Source: an uncultured Rhodospirillales bacterium
Lineage (GTDB): Bacteria > Pseudomonadota > Alphaproteobacteria > Acetobacterales > Acetobacteraceae
Assembly (NCBI GenBank): GCA_903904805.1
Contig: CAIVDX010000550.1
Location: 1 to 8,858 of the forward strand
Reading direction: 5' to 3'
Length of the DNA stretch: 8,858 nucleotides
The position numbers and the translations under genes were made by a program. The notes beneath the pieces were generated by a model. It was not told the origin of the DNA and ran no database searches. It was given only the letters and a program-made list of their open reading frames with translations. This document shows, piece by piece, positions 1-6,634 of the stretch. Within the stretch, counting starts at the first letter, position 1. The number at the start of each line of letters is the position of its first letter.

Positions 1-1326
1 GCCGAACTGGTCGAGCGCGGCGTTGAGCAGCTTCGGATAATCACCGCTGTCATAGACAATGTCGGTGCCCAGGGTGCTCATCGGGCGGGTGAAGGGCATT
101 TCGTCGGGGCCGATGAGATTGCGGCGGCGCAGCTCGATCGGATCGATGCCGAGCTGGGCGGCGGCGGCGTCCATCAGGCGCTCGCGCACGAAGGTGCCCT
201 CGTAACGACCAGGCGCGCGATAGGTGGCGGCCGGGGTTTTGTTGGTGAGGCGGAAATGGCCGGCGCAGCGGAAGGCGGGGCAGCGATACGGGCCGGGGAT
301 CATGCCGATGGTCATGTCCGGCACGCGCGCACCGTGGGTGCGGACATAGCCGCCTTGGTCAAGAAAAAACTGGTCGTCGATGGCGAGGAGTTCGCCGGAC
401 GCCGTGAACGCACCGCGGATCTTGTGGCGTTGCTGGCGGGAGTGGTTGGCCGCCATCAGGTGCTCGCGCCGATCCTCGATCCATTTCACTGGCCGATCGA
501 GGCGCAGGGCGGCGGCGAGCACCAGATAATCCTCTGGATAGAGCTCACCGCGAATACCGAAGCCGCCGCCTGTATGGCCCTCATGCAGCTCCACGCTGGC
601 ATTGTTGCGGCCGAGCGCGCGCACGATGGCGTCGCGATTGCGATGCGGCACCTTGGCCGCGCCCCAGAGCTGCAGGATATCGAACGCGCCATCATAGCGA
701 CCGATCGCGCCGCGCGCCTCCAGTGGCACGCCGGAATGGCGGCCGACTTGCAGATCGAGCTCGATGACTTTGTCGGCCTTGGCGAACGCGCTCTCTACAT
801 CGCCATAGTTGGCGCGCATGATCAGTGCCTCGGTGGTGTGGCCGGGGGCGAATTCGCCGGGCGCGGCGGCGGCATCGAGGAGGATCGGCAAATCATCGGC
901 GTCGATCAGCACAAGCTCGGCGGCGTCCTCGGCGATGTAGGCGTCTGTTGCAAAGATGGCGGCGACAGGTTCGCCGACATAGCGGACGATCCCGTCGGCG
1001 AGCAGCGGTTGGCGATAAGGCTTGAGGGCTTCGCCGGCGGCATCACGGAAATCGATCGGGGGCAGGTCGGCGATATCAGCCGAGGTCCAGATCGCCACCA
1101 CGCCGGGCAGGGCGCGGGCCTCGCTGACATCGACCTTGATGAGCCTGGCGTGCGCGTAGGGTGAGCGCACGATGCGCATATGAAGCTGGCGCGGGAAATT
1201 CAGGTCGCCGATGTAGCGACCACGGCCGCGCACCAGGGGCGCATCCTCGATGCGCTCAAGCGGTTTGCCGAACACTCTGGTCTGTCCGGGTTCGTATTGG
1301 GTGACGACCGGGCCGGTGTGGTCCAT
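1..1326 (-). CDS. Molybdenum hydroxylase large (molybdopterin) subunit, CoxL/XdhB-like, partial: 3' end beyond left edge
   Basis: The first 442 residues of a protein that is usually about 770-800 residues long, so the C-terminal part with the catalytic Glu is missing from the window. The start is ATG at 1326-1324, overlapping the stop of the FeS gene as TGATG, with GGAG nine bases upstream. The N-terminal domain is typical of the family: 'RIEDAPLVRGRGRYIGDL' at about 25-42, 'RSPYAHARL' at 54-62, 'VGEPVA' at 117-122. Cofactor-domain motifs follow: 'VPLEARG' 200-206, 'GGGFG' 253-257, 'VKWIEDRREHL' about 280-290, 'DQGGY' about 323-327, and the active-site loop 'TYRAPGR' 368-374. The family binds the molybdopterin cofactor and hydroxylates N-heterocycles, aldehydes or similar substrates with water as oxygen source. 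The loop lacks the Cys of true CO dehydrogenase (AYRCSFR). The usual Gln of a '(S/T)TQxPH' motif is Lys225 in 'AAKVPH'. The substrate is unknown. The family call is firm; the specific function is not. Confidence 0.93.
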   Translation of the reverse strand, partial: MDHTGPVVTQYEPGQTRVFGKPLERIEDAPLVRGRGRYIGDLNFPRQLHMRIVRSPYAHARLIKVDVSEARALPGVVAIWTSADIADLPPIDFRDAAGEALKPYRQPLLADGIVRYVGEPVAAIFATDAYIAEDAAELVLIDADDLPILLDAAAAPGEFAPGHTTEALIMRANYGDVESAFAKADKVIELDLQVGRHSGVPLEARGAIGRYDGAFDILQLWGAAKVPHRNRDAIVRALGRNNASVELHEGHTGGGFGIRGELYPEDYLVLAAALRLDRPVKWIEDRREHLMAANHSRQQRHKIRGAFTASGELLAIDDQFFLDQGGYVRTHGARVPDMTIGMIPGPYRCPAFRCAGHFRLTNKTPAATYRAPGRYEGTFVRERLMDAAAAQLGIDPIELRRRNLIGPDEMPFTRPMSTLGTDIVYDSGDYPKLLNAALDQFG

Positions 1327-1814
1327 CACGCCGCACTCCGCTCGGCGCGCAGCTCAGCGGCATAATCCTCTGCGGCGGCGACGATGTTCTGGTAGCCGGT
1401 GCAGCGGCACAGGTTGGAGGAGATGAGTTCGCGCATCTCGGCGGCGTCACGATAGGGGTTCGCCTCCAGGCTGGTGGCGAGCAGCATCAGGAAGCCGGGA
1501 GTGCAATAGCCGCATTGGAGCGCGTGATGGCGCATGAAGGCGCGCTGCAAGGGATGCAGATCGTTGCCGTGCGCGAGGCTTTCGACAGTGCGAATCTCCA
1601 TGCCTTCGGCCATCACGCCATAGATCAGGCAGGCGCGGGCCGGGACGCCATCGAGCGAGACGGTGCATGCGCCGCAGACGCCGTGTTCGCAGCCGAGATG
1701 GGTGCCGGTGAGGCCACATTCTTCGCGCAGCACATCCGCGAGCGTCTGACGGGGTTCGACCACGACCTGGTGGGTCAGTCCGTTCACGTTGAGTGAAACC
1801 GAGACTTTGCTCAT
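1326..1814 (-). CDS. Molybdenum hydroxylase small subunit with two [2Fe-2S] clusters (CoxS-like)
   Basis: A complete 162-residue protein, the usual length for this family. The N-terminal half is a plant-type ferredoxin domain with cluster ligands Cys42, Cys47, Cys50 and Cys62 (motif CEHGVCGAC). The C-terminal half is the helical [2Fe-2S]-binding domain with Cys101, Cys104, Cys136 and Cys138 (motifs QCGYC and CRC). It carries electrons from the molybdenum centre in the large subunit to FAD in the medium subunit. There is no signal peptide, so it is cytoplasmic. The start ATG at 1814 overlaps the FAD-subunit stop as ATGA and is preceded by GAAGG six bases upstream. Its stop overlaps the large-subunit start as TGATG. 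Translation of all three genes is therefore probably coupled, which suits a fixed-stoichiometry complex. It is the only FeS subunit visible, although the window contains two large subunits. Confidence 0.97.
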   Translation of the reverse strand: MSKVSVSLNVNGLTHQVVVEPRQTLADVLREECGLTGTHLGCEHGVCGACTVSLDGVPARACLIYGVMAEGMEIRTVESLAHGNDLHPLQRAFMRHHALQCGYCTPGFLMLLATSLEANPYRDAAEMRELISSNLCRCTGYQNIVAAAEDYAAELRAERSAA

Positions 1815-2677
1815 GCGGCACCTTCGATGGCCTGGGTGAGGGCGCGGCGAACCATCGCTGCGGTCAGTTCACGGCGATAGACCGCATCGGTCTGGCTGTC
1901 TTCCAGCGGGTCGATCTCGGCGGCGGCGGCTGCCGCGGCTGCCGCGATGGTGGTAGATGATGGCGGCTGGTCGAGCAGGGCTGCTTCGGCCCCGGGGAGC
2001 CGGCGGGGATGGGCTTCCGCACCGCCTATGCCAACACGCGCGCTGGTGAGTTTGCCGTCGCTGATCTGCACCACCGCGATCGATGCGGCCATCGCGAAAT
2101 CGCCGGCGCGGCGGCTGAACTCGGCGAAGCCCCAGCGTGCGTCGTCGGGCAGCTGGGGCAGGCGCACCTCGCGAAGCAATTCATCCGGTGCGAGGGCGGT
2201 ACTCATGACGCCAGCAAAAAAATCGCACGCGGCAATCATCCGTTCGCCATCGGCGCGGGCGGCGATCATCTGGGCGTCAAGCGTTGCGGCGAGCAGACAC
2301 CATTCTGATGCCGGATCGGCGTGTGCGACGCTGCCGCAGAACGTGCCGCGGCTGCGGATCGGCGCATGCGCGATGGCGTGGGTCACTTGTGTCAGCAGCG
2401 CGCCAAGCGGGCCCGGCGCGAGGCCCGCCTCGAACGCCGCGTGACGTACGCGCGCACCGATGCGCAGATGGCCTGAGTCGACGGCCAGGATATCGAGGCC
2501 GGCGACGTGGCTGATATCGATCAGATGGGCCGGGCGCGAGAGGCGGAAGGCCATGATCGGCACCAGGCTTTGGCCGCCGGAAATGATCCGCCCATCCTCC
2601 GGAGCGTAGCGTGCGAGAAGCGCCAGCGCGGCAGCGATGCTGTCGGGCCGGTGATAGGTGAATGAGGCGGCTTTCAT
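1811..2677 (-). CDS. Molybdenum hydroxylase medium subunit, FAD-binding (CoxM-like)
   Basis: A complete 288-residue protein of the CoxM / FAD-binding molybdopterin dehydrogenase family, normal in length. It opens with the family-typical start 'MKAASFTYHRPDSIAAAL'. FAD-contact motifs are 'SGGQSLVPIM' at 33-42 and 'GTFCGSVAHADPASE' at 111-125, the family's TxGGSxxxxDP region with Cys in place of the first Gly, a substitution I recall from other members. 'RRAGDFAMAA' lies at 189-198. The C-terminal domain ends with the conserved 'YRRELTAAMVRRAL' stretch after a nine-Ala run (245-253). It receives electrons from the FeS subunit and passes them to an external acceptor. It is the first gene of the minus-strand three-gene unit, so the operon promoter should lie in 2678-2789. 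No clear Shine-Dalgarno sequence precedes the ATG. Confidence 0.95.
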   Translation of the reverse strand: MKAASFTYHRPDSIAAALALLARYAPEDGRIISGGQSLVPIMAFRLSRPAHLIDISHVAGLDILAVDSGHLRIGARVRHAAFEAGLAPGPLGALLTQVTHAIAHAPIRSRGTFCGSVAHADPASEWCLLAATLDAQMIAARADGERMIAACDFFAGVMSTALAPDELLREVRLPQLPDDARWGFAEFSRRAGDFAMAASIAVVQISDGKLTSARVGIGGAEAHPRRLPGAEAALLDQPPSSTTIAAAAAAAAAEIDPLEDSQTDAVYRRELTAAMVRRALTQAIEGAA

Positions 2678-2683
2678 GGGCTG

Positions 2684-2711
2684 AATGTGACGCAGTGGCC
2701 GTTCAAGTCAA
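2684..2711 (-). promoter_or_regulatory. Candidate promoter for the FAD/FeS/large-subunit operon
   Basis: On the minus strand, TTGACT (2711-2706) matches a sigma-70 -35 box in five of six positions. After 16 bases comes CACATT (2689-2684), which matches the -10 consensus in only three of six. A start site about seven bases after the -10 would fall on or next to the FAD-subunit ATG at 2677. Together with the lack of a Shine-Dalgarno sequence this would give a nearly leaderless mRNA. The -10 is weak, so this is a suggestion only. Confidence 0.3.
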
Positions 2712-2737
2712 TCGTCTGGCACTGCGGAATTCATCGA

Positions 2738-2766
2738 TTGCGCGCATGGCCGGGCCACGCGAATAT
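2738..2766 (+). promoter_or_regulatory. Candidate promoter for the AtzG-like/amidase cassette
   Basis: TTGCGC at 2738-2743, a 17-base spacer, then GAATAT at 2761-2766, ahead of the AtzG-like gene. Each box matches the sigma-70 consensus only partly (about half the positions). Transcription would start near 2773 and leave a short leader that still includes the ribosome binding site at 2779-2784. The call is based on spacing and position and is weak. Confidence 0.28.
2747..2757. repeat. Short inverted repeat, possible operator
   Basis: TGGCC-G-GGCCA, with perfect 5-base arms around one central base, flanked on both sides by CGCG (2741-2744 and 2758-2761). It falls in the spacer of the plus-strand promoter candidate, a natural place for a repressor or MerR-like activator site. 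Arms of five G/C-rich bases occur often by chance in such a genome. Confidence 0.25.
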
Positions 2767-2778
2767 GCGGGTGACGAC

Positions 2779-2784
2779 AGGAGG
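2779..2784 (+). promoter_or_regulatory. Strong Shine-Dalgarno sequence for the AtzG-like gene
   Basis: AGGAGG lies five bases before the ATG at 2790. It is the best ribosome binding site in the window and fixes the start of this very short gene, supporting it as a real coding region. Confidence 0.75.
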
Positions 2785-2789
2785 TTGGC

Positions 2790-2972
2790 ATGGACGAGAA
2801 GGAAGTGCGCGCGCGGGTGCGCTCGGCGGGGCTTGAGGCGACATTCGCGCAATTCCCCGATGACGTGCGTGCCGCGATCGAGCTTGCGTTGTCACAGGGC
2901 GCGGCCCTCGCCGGGGTGACCGATGTGACCATCGAGCCGTGGCCGCCGATGCAGCCGGGAGAGCGCTTGTGA
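2790..2972 (+). CDS. AtzG/HpxX-like (DUF4089-type) small partner subunit of the downstream amidase
   Basis: A 60-residue protein starting at ATG 2790 with AGGAGG five bases upstream. It has an acidic/basic N-terminal helix ('MDEKEVRARVRSAGLEATF', 1-19), a middle helix ('DDVRAAIELAL', about 24-34) and a Pro-rich tail ('EPWPPMQPGE', 49-58). Size, layout, Pro-rich end and position immediately before an AtzE-type amidase match AtzG, a small GatC-like protein that forms a complex with AtzE in cyanuric acid breakdown. They also match HpxX of purine-catabolism clusters, which precedes the amidase HpxY. By analogy it should act as a structural subunit that stabilises the amidase and shapes its active site, with no catalysis of its own. 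Its stop overlaps the amidase GTG start (GTGA), indicating translational coupling. Sequence similarity to known AtzG is only loose by eye, so the assignment leans on context. Confidence 0.75.
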   Translation: MDEKEVRARVRSAGLEATFAQFPDDVRAAIELALSQGAALAGVTDVTIEPWPPMQPGERL

Positions 2973-4327
2973 CCCCGATCCATTGGCGCGGTGCCGCCGA
3001 ACTCGCCGCCCAGATTGCGGCGCGCGAGGTCTCGCCGGTGGAGGTGGTGAGCGCGCTGTTGGAGCGGGCAGACCAGCTTGATCCGTCGCTGAATGTCTAT
3101 ATCCGCCGCGACGGGCAGGCGGCGCTGAACGCAGCGGCGTTGGCGGAGCGTGAGGCGGCGTCAGGCCGGTTGCGTGGCCCGTTGCATGGCGTGCCGGTGG
3201 GAGTGAAGGACATCATCGATGTCGCGGGCCTGCCGACCACATGCCATTCGCGCATTCTGCTCGACAATCTGGCCGCCTCGGATGCGACCTGTGTGGCGAA
3301 GTTGCGTGGTGCCGGCGCCATCATTCTGGGGAAGCTGTCCACCCATGAGTTCGCGCTGGGTGGGCCGGCCTTCGATCTGCCATTTCCGCCGGCGCGCAAT
3401 CCGTGGGATCGCACGCGCCATCCCGGTGGATCGTCATCGGGTTCCGGTGCGGGGCTGGCTGCGGGCTTGTTCCCGTTGGCGCTGGGCACCGACACTGGCG
3501 GGTCAATTCGCAATCCGGCGAGTTGCTGTGGCGTGCTGGGGCTGAAGCCGACCGCCGAACTCGTGCCGCGAGCCGGTGTGTTCCCGCTGGCGTGGAGCCT
3601 CGATCATATCGGGCCGATGGCGCGGCGCGCGGCCGATGCGGCGCTCGCGCTGGATGTGATGAGCGACGGGCGCACCAGGGCGACCTCGCTGCTGGATCGC
3701 GGCGCGAAGGGTGTGCGCATCGGTTTTGTGCGGAACTTCCATGAGCGGGACATGATTGCCGACCCACAAGTGGCTGCCGCCCTTGCGGCCGTGGCCGCCG
3801 GGCTGGCCGCAGAGGGCGCACATATCGTGGATGTGACGCTGCCGGATCTCAATCTGTTAGCCGCGGTCAATCGCACGATCCTGAACGCCGAGGCGTGGTC
3901 GGTACATGCGCAGTGGCTGCGCACGCGGCCCGGGGATTATTGCGAGATGTCACGCCGGCGGCTGATGGTGGGGGCGTTCATTCCAGCTGAGGATTATCTG
4001 GCAGCGCAACGTCTGCGCGGGGAGCTGATCGCCGCGGTGAACCAGCTTTTCACCGGGGTGGATGTGCTGCTGTGCGCGAGTGCGATGGATCCGCCTTGCA
4101 AGATCGATGACGAGGTGGCGCTCGGGCGGACCTATTCGCGTCAGGCGCGCTCACCGTTCAACGTAACCGGGCATCCTGCGTTGGCGATGATGGCGGGGCT
4201 GTCGAGCGATCGGCTGCCGCTCTCGTTGCAGCTGGTTGGGCCTTATTATGGCGAGGCGAAGATTCTGCGCGTGGCGGCGGCCTGGGAGCGGATCGGTGGC
4301 TTTGCGGAGTCTCACCCGCCGGACTGA
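2969..4327 (+). CDS. AtzE/HpxY-like amidase (amidase signature family hydrolase)
   Basis: A 452-residue hydrolase of the amidase signature family, normal in length. The catalytic triad is visible: Lys80 in 'GVPVGVKDIID', cis-Ser155 in 'GGSSSGSG', and nucleophile Ser179 in 'DTGGSIR', 24 residues after Ser155 as in characterised members. 'GVLGLKPT' follows at 188-195. It cuts a linear amide or carbamoyl C-N bond in the cytoplasm. AtzE itself hydrolyses 1-carboxybiuret, and relatives act on diverse amides and ureides, so the substrate here is open. I chose GTG 2969 because it overlaps the AtzG-like stop (GTGA) and has GGAGAG five bases upstream. An in-frame ATG at 2939 would add ten residues and a 34-base overlap, with no better signal. 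The paired small protein favours an AtzE/HpxY-type enzyme over GatA, since GatB is absent. The 3' end overlaps the opposing large-subunit gene by 16 bases. Confidence 0.9.
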   Translation: MTPIHWRGAAELAAQIAAREVSPVEVVSALLERADQLDPSLNVYIRRDGQAALNAAALAEREAASGRLRGPLHGVPVGVKDIIDVAGLPTTCHSRILLDNLAASDATCVAKLRGAGAIILGKLSTHEFALGGPAFDLPFPPARNPWDRTRHPGGSSSGSGAGLAAGLFPLALGTDTGGSIRNPASCCGVLGLKPTAELVPRAGVFPLAWSLDHIGPMARRAADAALALDVMSDGRTRATSLLDRGAKGVRIGFVRNFHERDMIADPQVAAALAAVAAGLAAEGAHIVDVTLPDLNLLAAVNRTILNAEAWSVHAQWLRTRPGDYCEMSRRRLMVGAFIPAEDYLAAQRLRGELIAAVNQLFTGVDVLLCASAMDPPCKIDDEVALGRTYSRQARSPFNVTGHPALAMMAGLSSDRLPLSLQLVGPYYGEAKILRVAAAWERIGGFAESHPPD

Positions 4328-6633
4328 ACGAGGCGAATGATCTCATCGGGGGCGATGGGCGTCTGGCCGATGCGGGCACGGAATGGACTGAGCGCGTTCT
4401 CGATCGCCGAGATGATTGCGGCAGCGACCGGGATGGTACCGACCTCGCCCACGCCCTTCGCGCCGAGCGGGTTTGTCGGCGAAGGGGTCTGGCGAAAGAT
4501 GGTTTGCAGCCAAGGCACTTCGGGGGCTGTCGGCAGCAGGTAGTCGGCCAGGCTGGTGGAGAGCGGCTGGGCGTCGGCGCTGAAGATCATGCGTTCGAAT
4601 AGCGCGTTGCCGATGCCGTGCACGATTCCACCGAGAATCTGGCCCTGCACGATCAGCGGGTTGATCAGCGTGCCGCAATCCTGCAGCGCGATATAGCGGA
4701 TGATGCGCACATCGCCGGTTTCGACATCGACTTCGAGTTCGCAGACATGGGTGGTGTTGGCGTAGGCAAGCAGATCGGTGCGGTGGGCTTCGCTTTCTTC
4801 CAGACCTGCGCTGAGGCCATCGGGAAATCCGCCACCTGGTGATCCGCGCAGGATACGGGCGCAATCGGCGAGGGTGATGTGCATCTGCGGCACACCAAGC
4901 ACGCGCACGGCGCCATCAGAGAGTTCGAGATCCTCTTCGGCGACTTCGAGGCGGAGGGCGGCGAGTCGCTTGGCCTTTTGTGCGACGCGCGCTGCGGCGA
5001 TGCGGGTGGAGGTGCCGGCGGTGACGAGCTGGCGTGAGGCGAAGCCGCCGAGGCCGAGGCCGATCGCACCGGTGTCGCCGGCAATGACGCTGATTTTGTC
5101 GGGAGAAACGCCGAGCTCGTCGCCGCAGATCTGGGCGAGCGCGGTGGCCAGGCCCTGGCCCATCATCGCCGCCCCGGTGGACAAGGTGATGCGGCCGTTC
5201 GGCGCGATGCGCACGGAGGCGGACTCGAAGGGGCCACGGCCGGTGCCCTTTACCGCGTTGGCGAGGCCGATGCCCAGATAGCGTCCTTGGGTGCGGGCGG
5301 CCTGTTGGCGGGCGGGAAATCCGTCCCAGTCCGCGGCGTGCAGGGCCTGGGTTTGGCTCGCGGGATAGTCGCCGCTGTCATAGATGATCGCCGCCCCGGA
5401 GCGTGCGCGCATCGGTTTGGTGTAGGGCATCTTCGTGGCAGGGATCAGGTTGCGCCGGCGAATCTCGGCGCGATCGAGGCCGAGATGGTTGGCCAGCGCA
5501 TCCATCGCGCGTTCCATGGTGAAGGCCGCTTCCGGATAGCCCGCGCCGCGGACGGAGGAGGCTGGCACCTTGTTGGTCTGCGCGACAAGAACGCGCATTT
5601 CGTAGGCCGGCAGCAGATAGGGGCCGGGAACGGCGGTGGCCGAGTTGTAGGGCAGATTGGCGTCCTTCAGCAGATAGGCGCCCTGGTCGTAGATCATCTC
5701 GCCGCGCAGACCGCGCAGGCGGCCATCCATTTCGGCGGCAATTTCGATGTGCCAGAACTGGTCGCGCTCCTGCACGGCGGCGCAGAAATGCTCGCGACGG
5801 TCCTCGATCCATTTCACCGGGCGGCGGAGCAGGCGCGCAGCGGCGGCGATGGCGATTTCCTCTGGGTAGATGCAATATTTCGGGCCGAAGCCGCCGCCAA
5901 CATCCGGCGTGATGACGCGCAGACCGTCTTCGTCGATTCCGAGCATCTCGACCAGCATCGCGCGCAGATCGTGCGGCATCTGGGTGGAGGACCAGACGCA
6001 GAGCGCGCCGTCATGGGCGCGATGCTCGGCGAGCACACCGCGCGCCTCCATCGGCACCGCGCAGCCACGATGCTGTGCGAGATCGAGCGTGAGGTGAATG
6101 GGCGGGTTCGCAAAGGCCGCGGCGACGTCGCCATAATCGGCGCCGTGGGTGGCGGCGATGTTGGTTTTGCATTCCAAGAGAACGGATGGTGCACCGATGG
6201 CCACTGCGTCGCGGCAATCGGCGATCGCGGGTAATGGTTCGTATTCGATCTCGATGAGGGCGGCGGCGTCTTCAGCGAGATGGCGGGAGACGGCGATCAC
6301 CAGTGCGATGGGTTCGCCGACGAAGGCGACCTCGCGATCGGCGAGTACATGGGGGGCCAACGCGTCGGATGGCTTGATGGCGCGGGCGCTGCGCAGCATG
6401 CGCGCGCGTACGAGGGCGAGATCGTGCAACGTGAGAACCGCAATCACACCCGGAAGTGCGCGCGCGGTGGTGCAGTCGATCGAGCTGATGCGGGCATGGG
6501 CGTGTGGGCTGCGCAGGAAGGCGGCCTGCCCAGTATTGGGCAGATGGATGTCGTCGACAAAGCAGCCTTTGCCGACAAGAAGATCGCGATCCTCAAGCCG
6601 CTTGATCGGTTGGCCGACCGAGGCCTCGTGCAT
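4312..6633 (-). CDS. Molybdenum hydroxylase large (molybdopterin) subunit, second paralogue, complete
   Basis: A 773-residue protein, full length for CoxL/XdhB-type large subunits. The N-terminal domain has 'RLEDRDLLVGKGCFVDDI' (12-29) and 'RSPHAHARI' (41-49). The cofactor domains show 'SSTQMPH' 215-221, 'GGGFG' 246-250, 'VKWIEDRREHF' 273-283, the active-site loop 'SVRGAGY' 360-366, 'MGQG' 491-494 and 'ASRQLVTAG' 532-540. The C-terminal 'GAKGVGEVG' places the general-base Glu at 730. All parts needed for a working molybdenum site are therefore present. The loop resembles form II (AYRGAGR), not the Cys-containing CO dehydrogenase loop, so CO oxidation is unlikely. It follows the TctC gene with only one base between (TGAGATG) and has GGAGG five bases upstream, making it the last gene of a transporter operon. 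No FAD or FeS subunit sits beside it in this operon; those at 1326-2677 are the nearest candidates. Substrate unknown. Confidence 0.95.
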   Translation of the reverse strand: MHEASVGQPIKRLEDRDLLVGKGCFVDDIHLPNTGQAAFLRSPHAHARISSIDCTTARALPGVIAVLTLHDLALVRARMLRSARAIKPSDALAPHVLADREVAFVGEPIALVIAVSRHLAEDAAALIEIEYEPLPAIADCRDAVAIGAPSVLLECKTNIAATHGADYGDVAAAFANPPIHLTLDLAQHRGCAVPMEARGVLAEHRAHDGALCVWSSTQMPHDLRAMLVEMLGIDEDGLRVITPDVGGGFGPKYCIYPEEIAIAAAARLLRRPVKWIEDRREHFCAAVQERDQFWHIEIAAEMDGRLRGLRGEMIYDQGAYLLKDANLPYNSATAVPGPYLLPAYEMRVLVAQTNKVPASSVRGAGYPEAAFTMERAMDALANHLGLDRAEIRRRNLIPATKMPYTKPMRARSGAAIIYDSGDYPASQTQALHAADWDGFPARQQAARTQGRYLGIGLANAVKGTGRGPFESASVRIAPNGRITLSTGAAMMGQGLATALAQICGDELGVSPDKISVIAGDTGAIGLGLGGFASRQLVTAGTSTRIAAARVAQKAKRLAALRLEVAEEDLELSDGAVRVLGVPQMHITLADCARILRGSPGGGFPDGLSAGLEESEAHRTDLLAYANTTHVCELEVDVETGDVRIIRYIALQDCGTLINPLIVQGQILGGIVHGIGNALFERMIFSADAQPLSTSLADYLLPTAPEVPWLQTIFRQTPSPTNPLGAKGVGEVGTIPVAAAIISAIENALSPFRARIGQTPIAPDEIIRLVQSGG

Positions 6634-6634
6634 C

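Larger units (their letters stand above)
2678..2789. promoter_or_regulatory. Divergent intergenic control region between the hydroxylase operon and the amidase cassette
   Basis: This 112-base stretch separates the start codons of two divergently read units and is the only noncoding space in the window. It must hold the start signals for the minus-strand FAD-subunit gene and the plus-strand AtzG-like gene unless transcription enters from elsewhere. Candidate promoters for both directions, a strong ribosome binding site and a short inverted repeat are listed separately. No regulator gene is adjacent. Confidence 0.6.

Noticed and set aside
256..1164. 302-residue open frame on the plus strand
   Set aside because: It lies wholly opposite the well-supported large subunit, whose motifs are clear in the minus frame. 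Its translation has no recognisable domain. Long antisense frames are expected in GC-rich coding DNA.
1919..1946. GC-rich short repeat (GCGGCAGCC twice) in the FAD-subunit gene
   Set aside because: It encodes a nine-Ala run in a C-terminal region that is commonly Ala-rich in this family, and it preserves the frame. It is low-complexity coding sequence, not a mobile or regulatory element.
2662..2919. 85-residue plus-strand frame starting inside the FAD-subunit gene
   Set aside because: It overlaps the start of the FAD subunit on the other strand and the AtzG-like gene in a different frame, and shows no ribosome site or domain.
2939..2968. ATG at 2939 as the amidase start
   Set aside because: The GTG at 2969 gives a clean GTGA overlap with the upstream stop and a better-placed ribosome site. 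The ten extra residues have no family match.
2708..2983. 91-residue minus-strand frame across the intergenic region
   Set aside because: It covers the antisense of the AtzG-like gene and the promoter region, has no family features, and would leave the strong AGGAGG-ATG signal on the plus strand unexplained.
5287..6234. 315-residue open frame on the plus strand
   Set aside because: It is antisense to the complete second large subunit, with no domain, ribosome site or family pattern in its translation.
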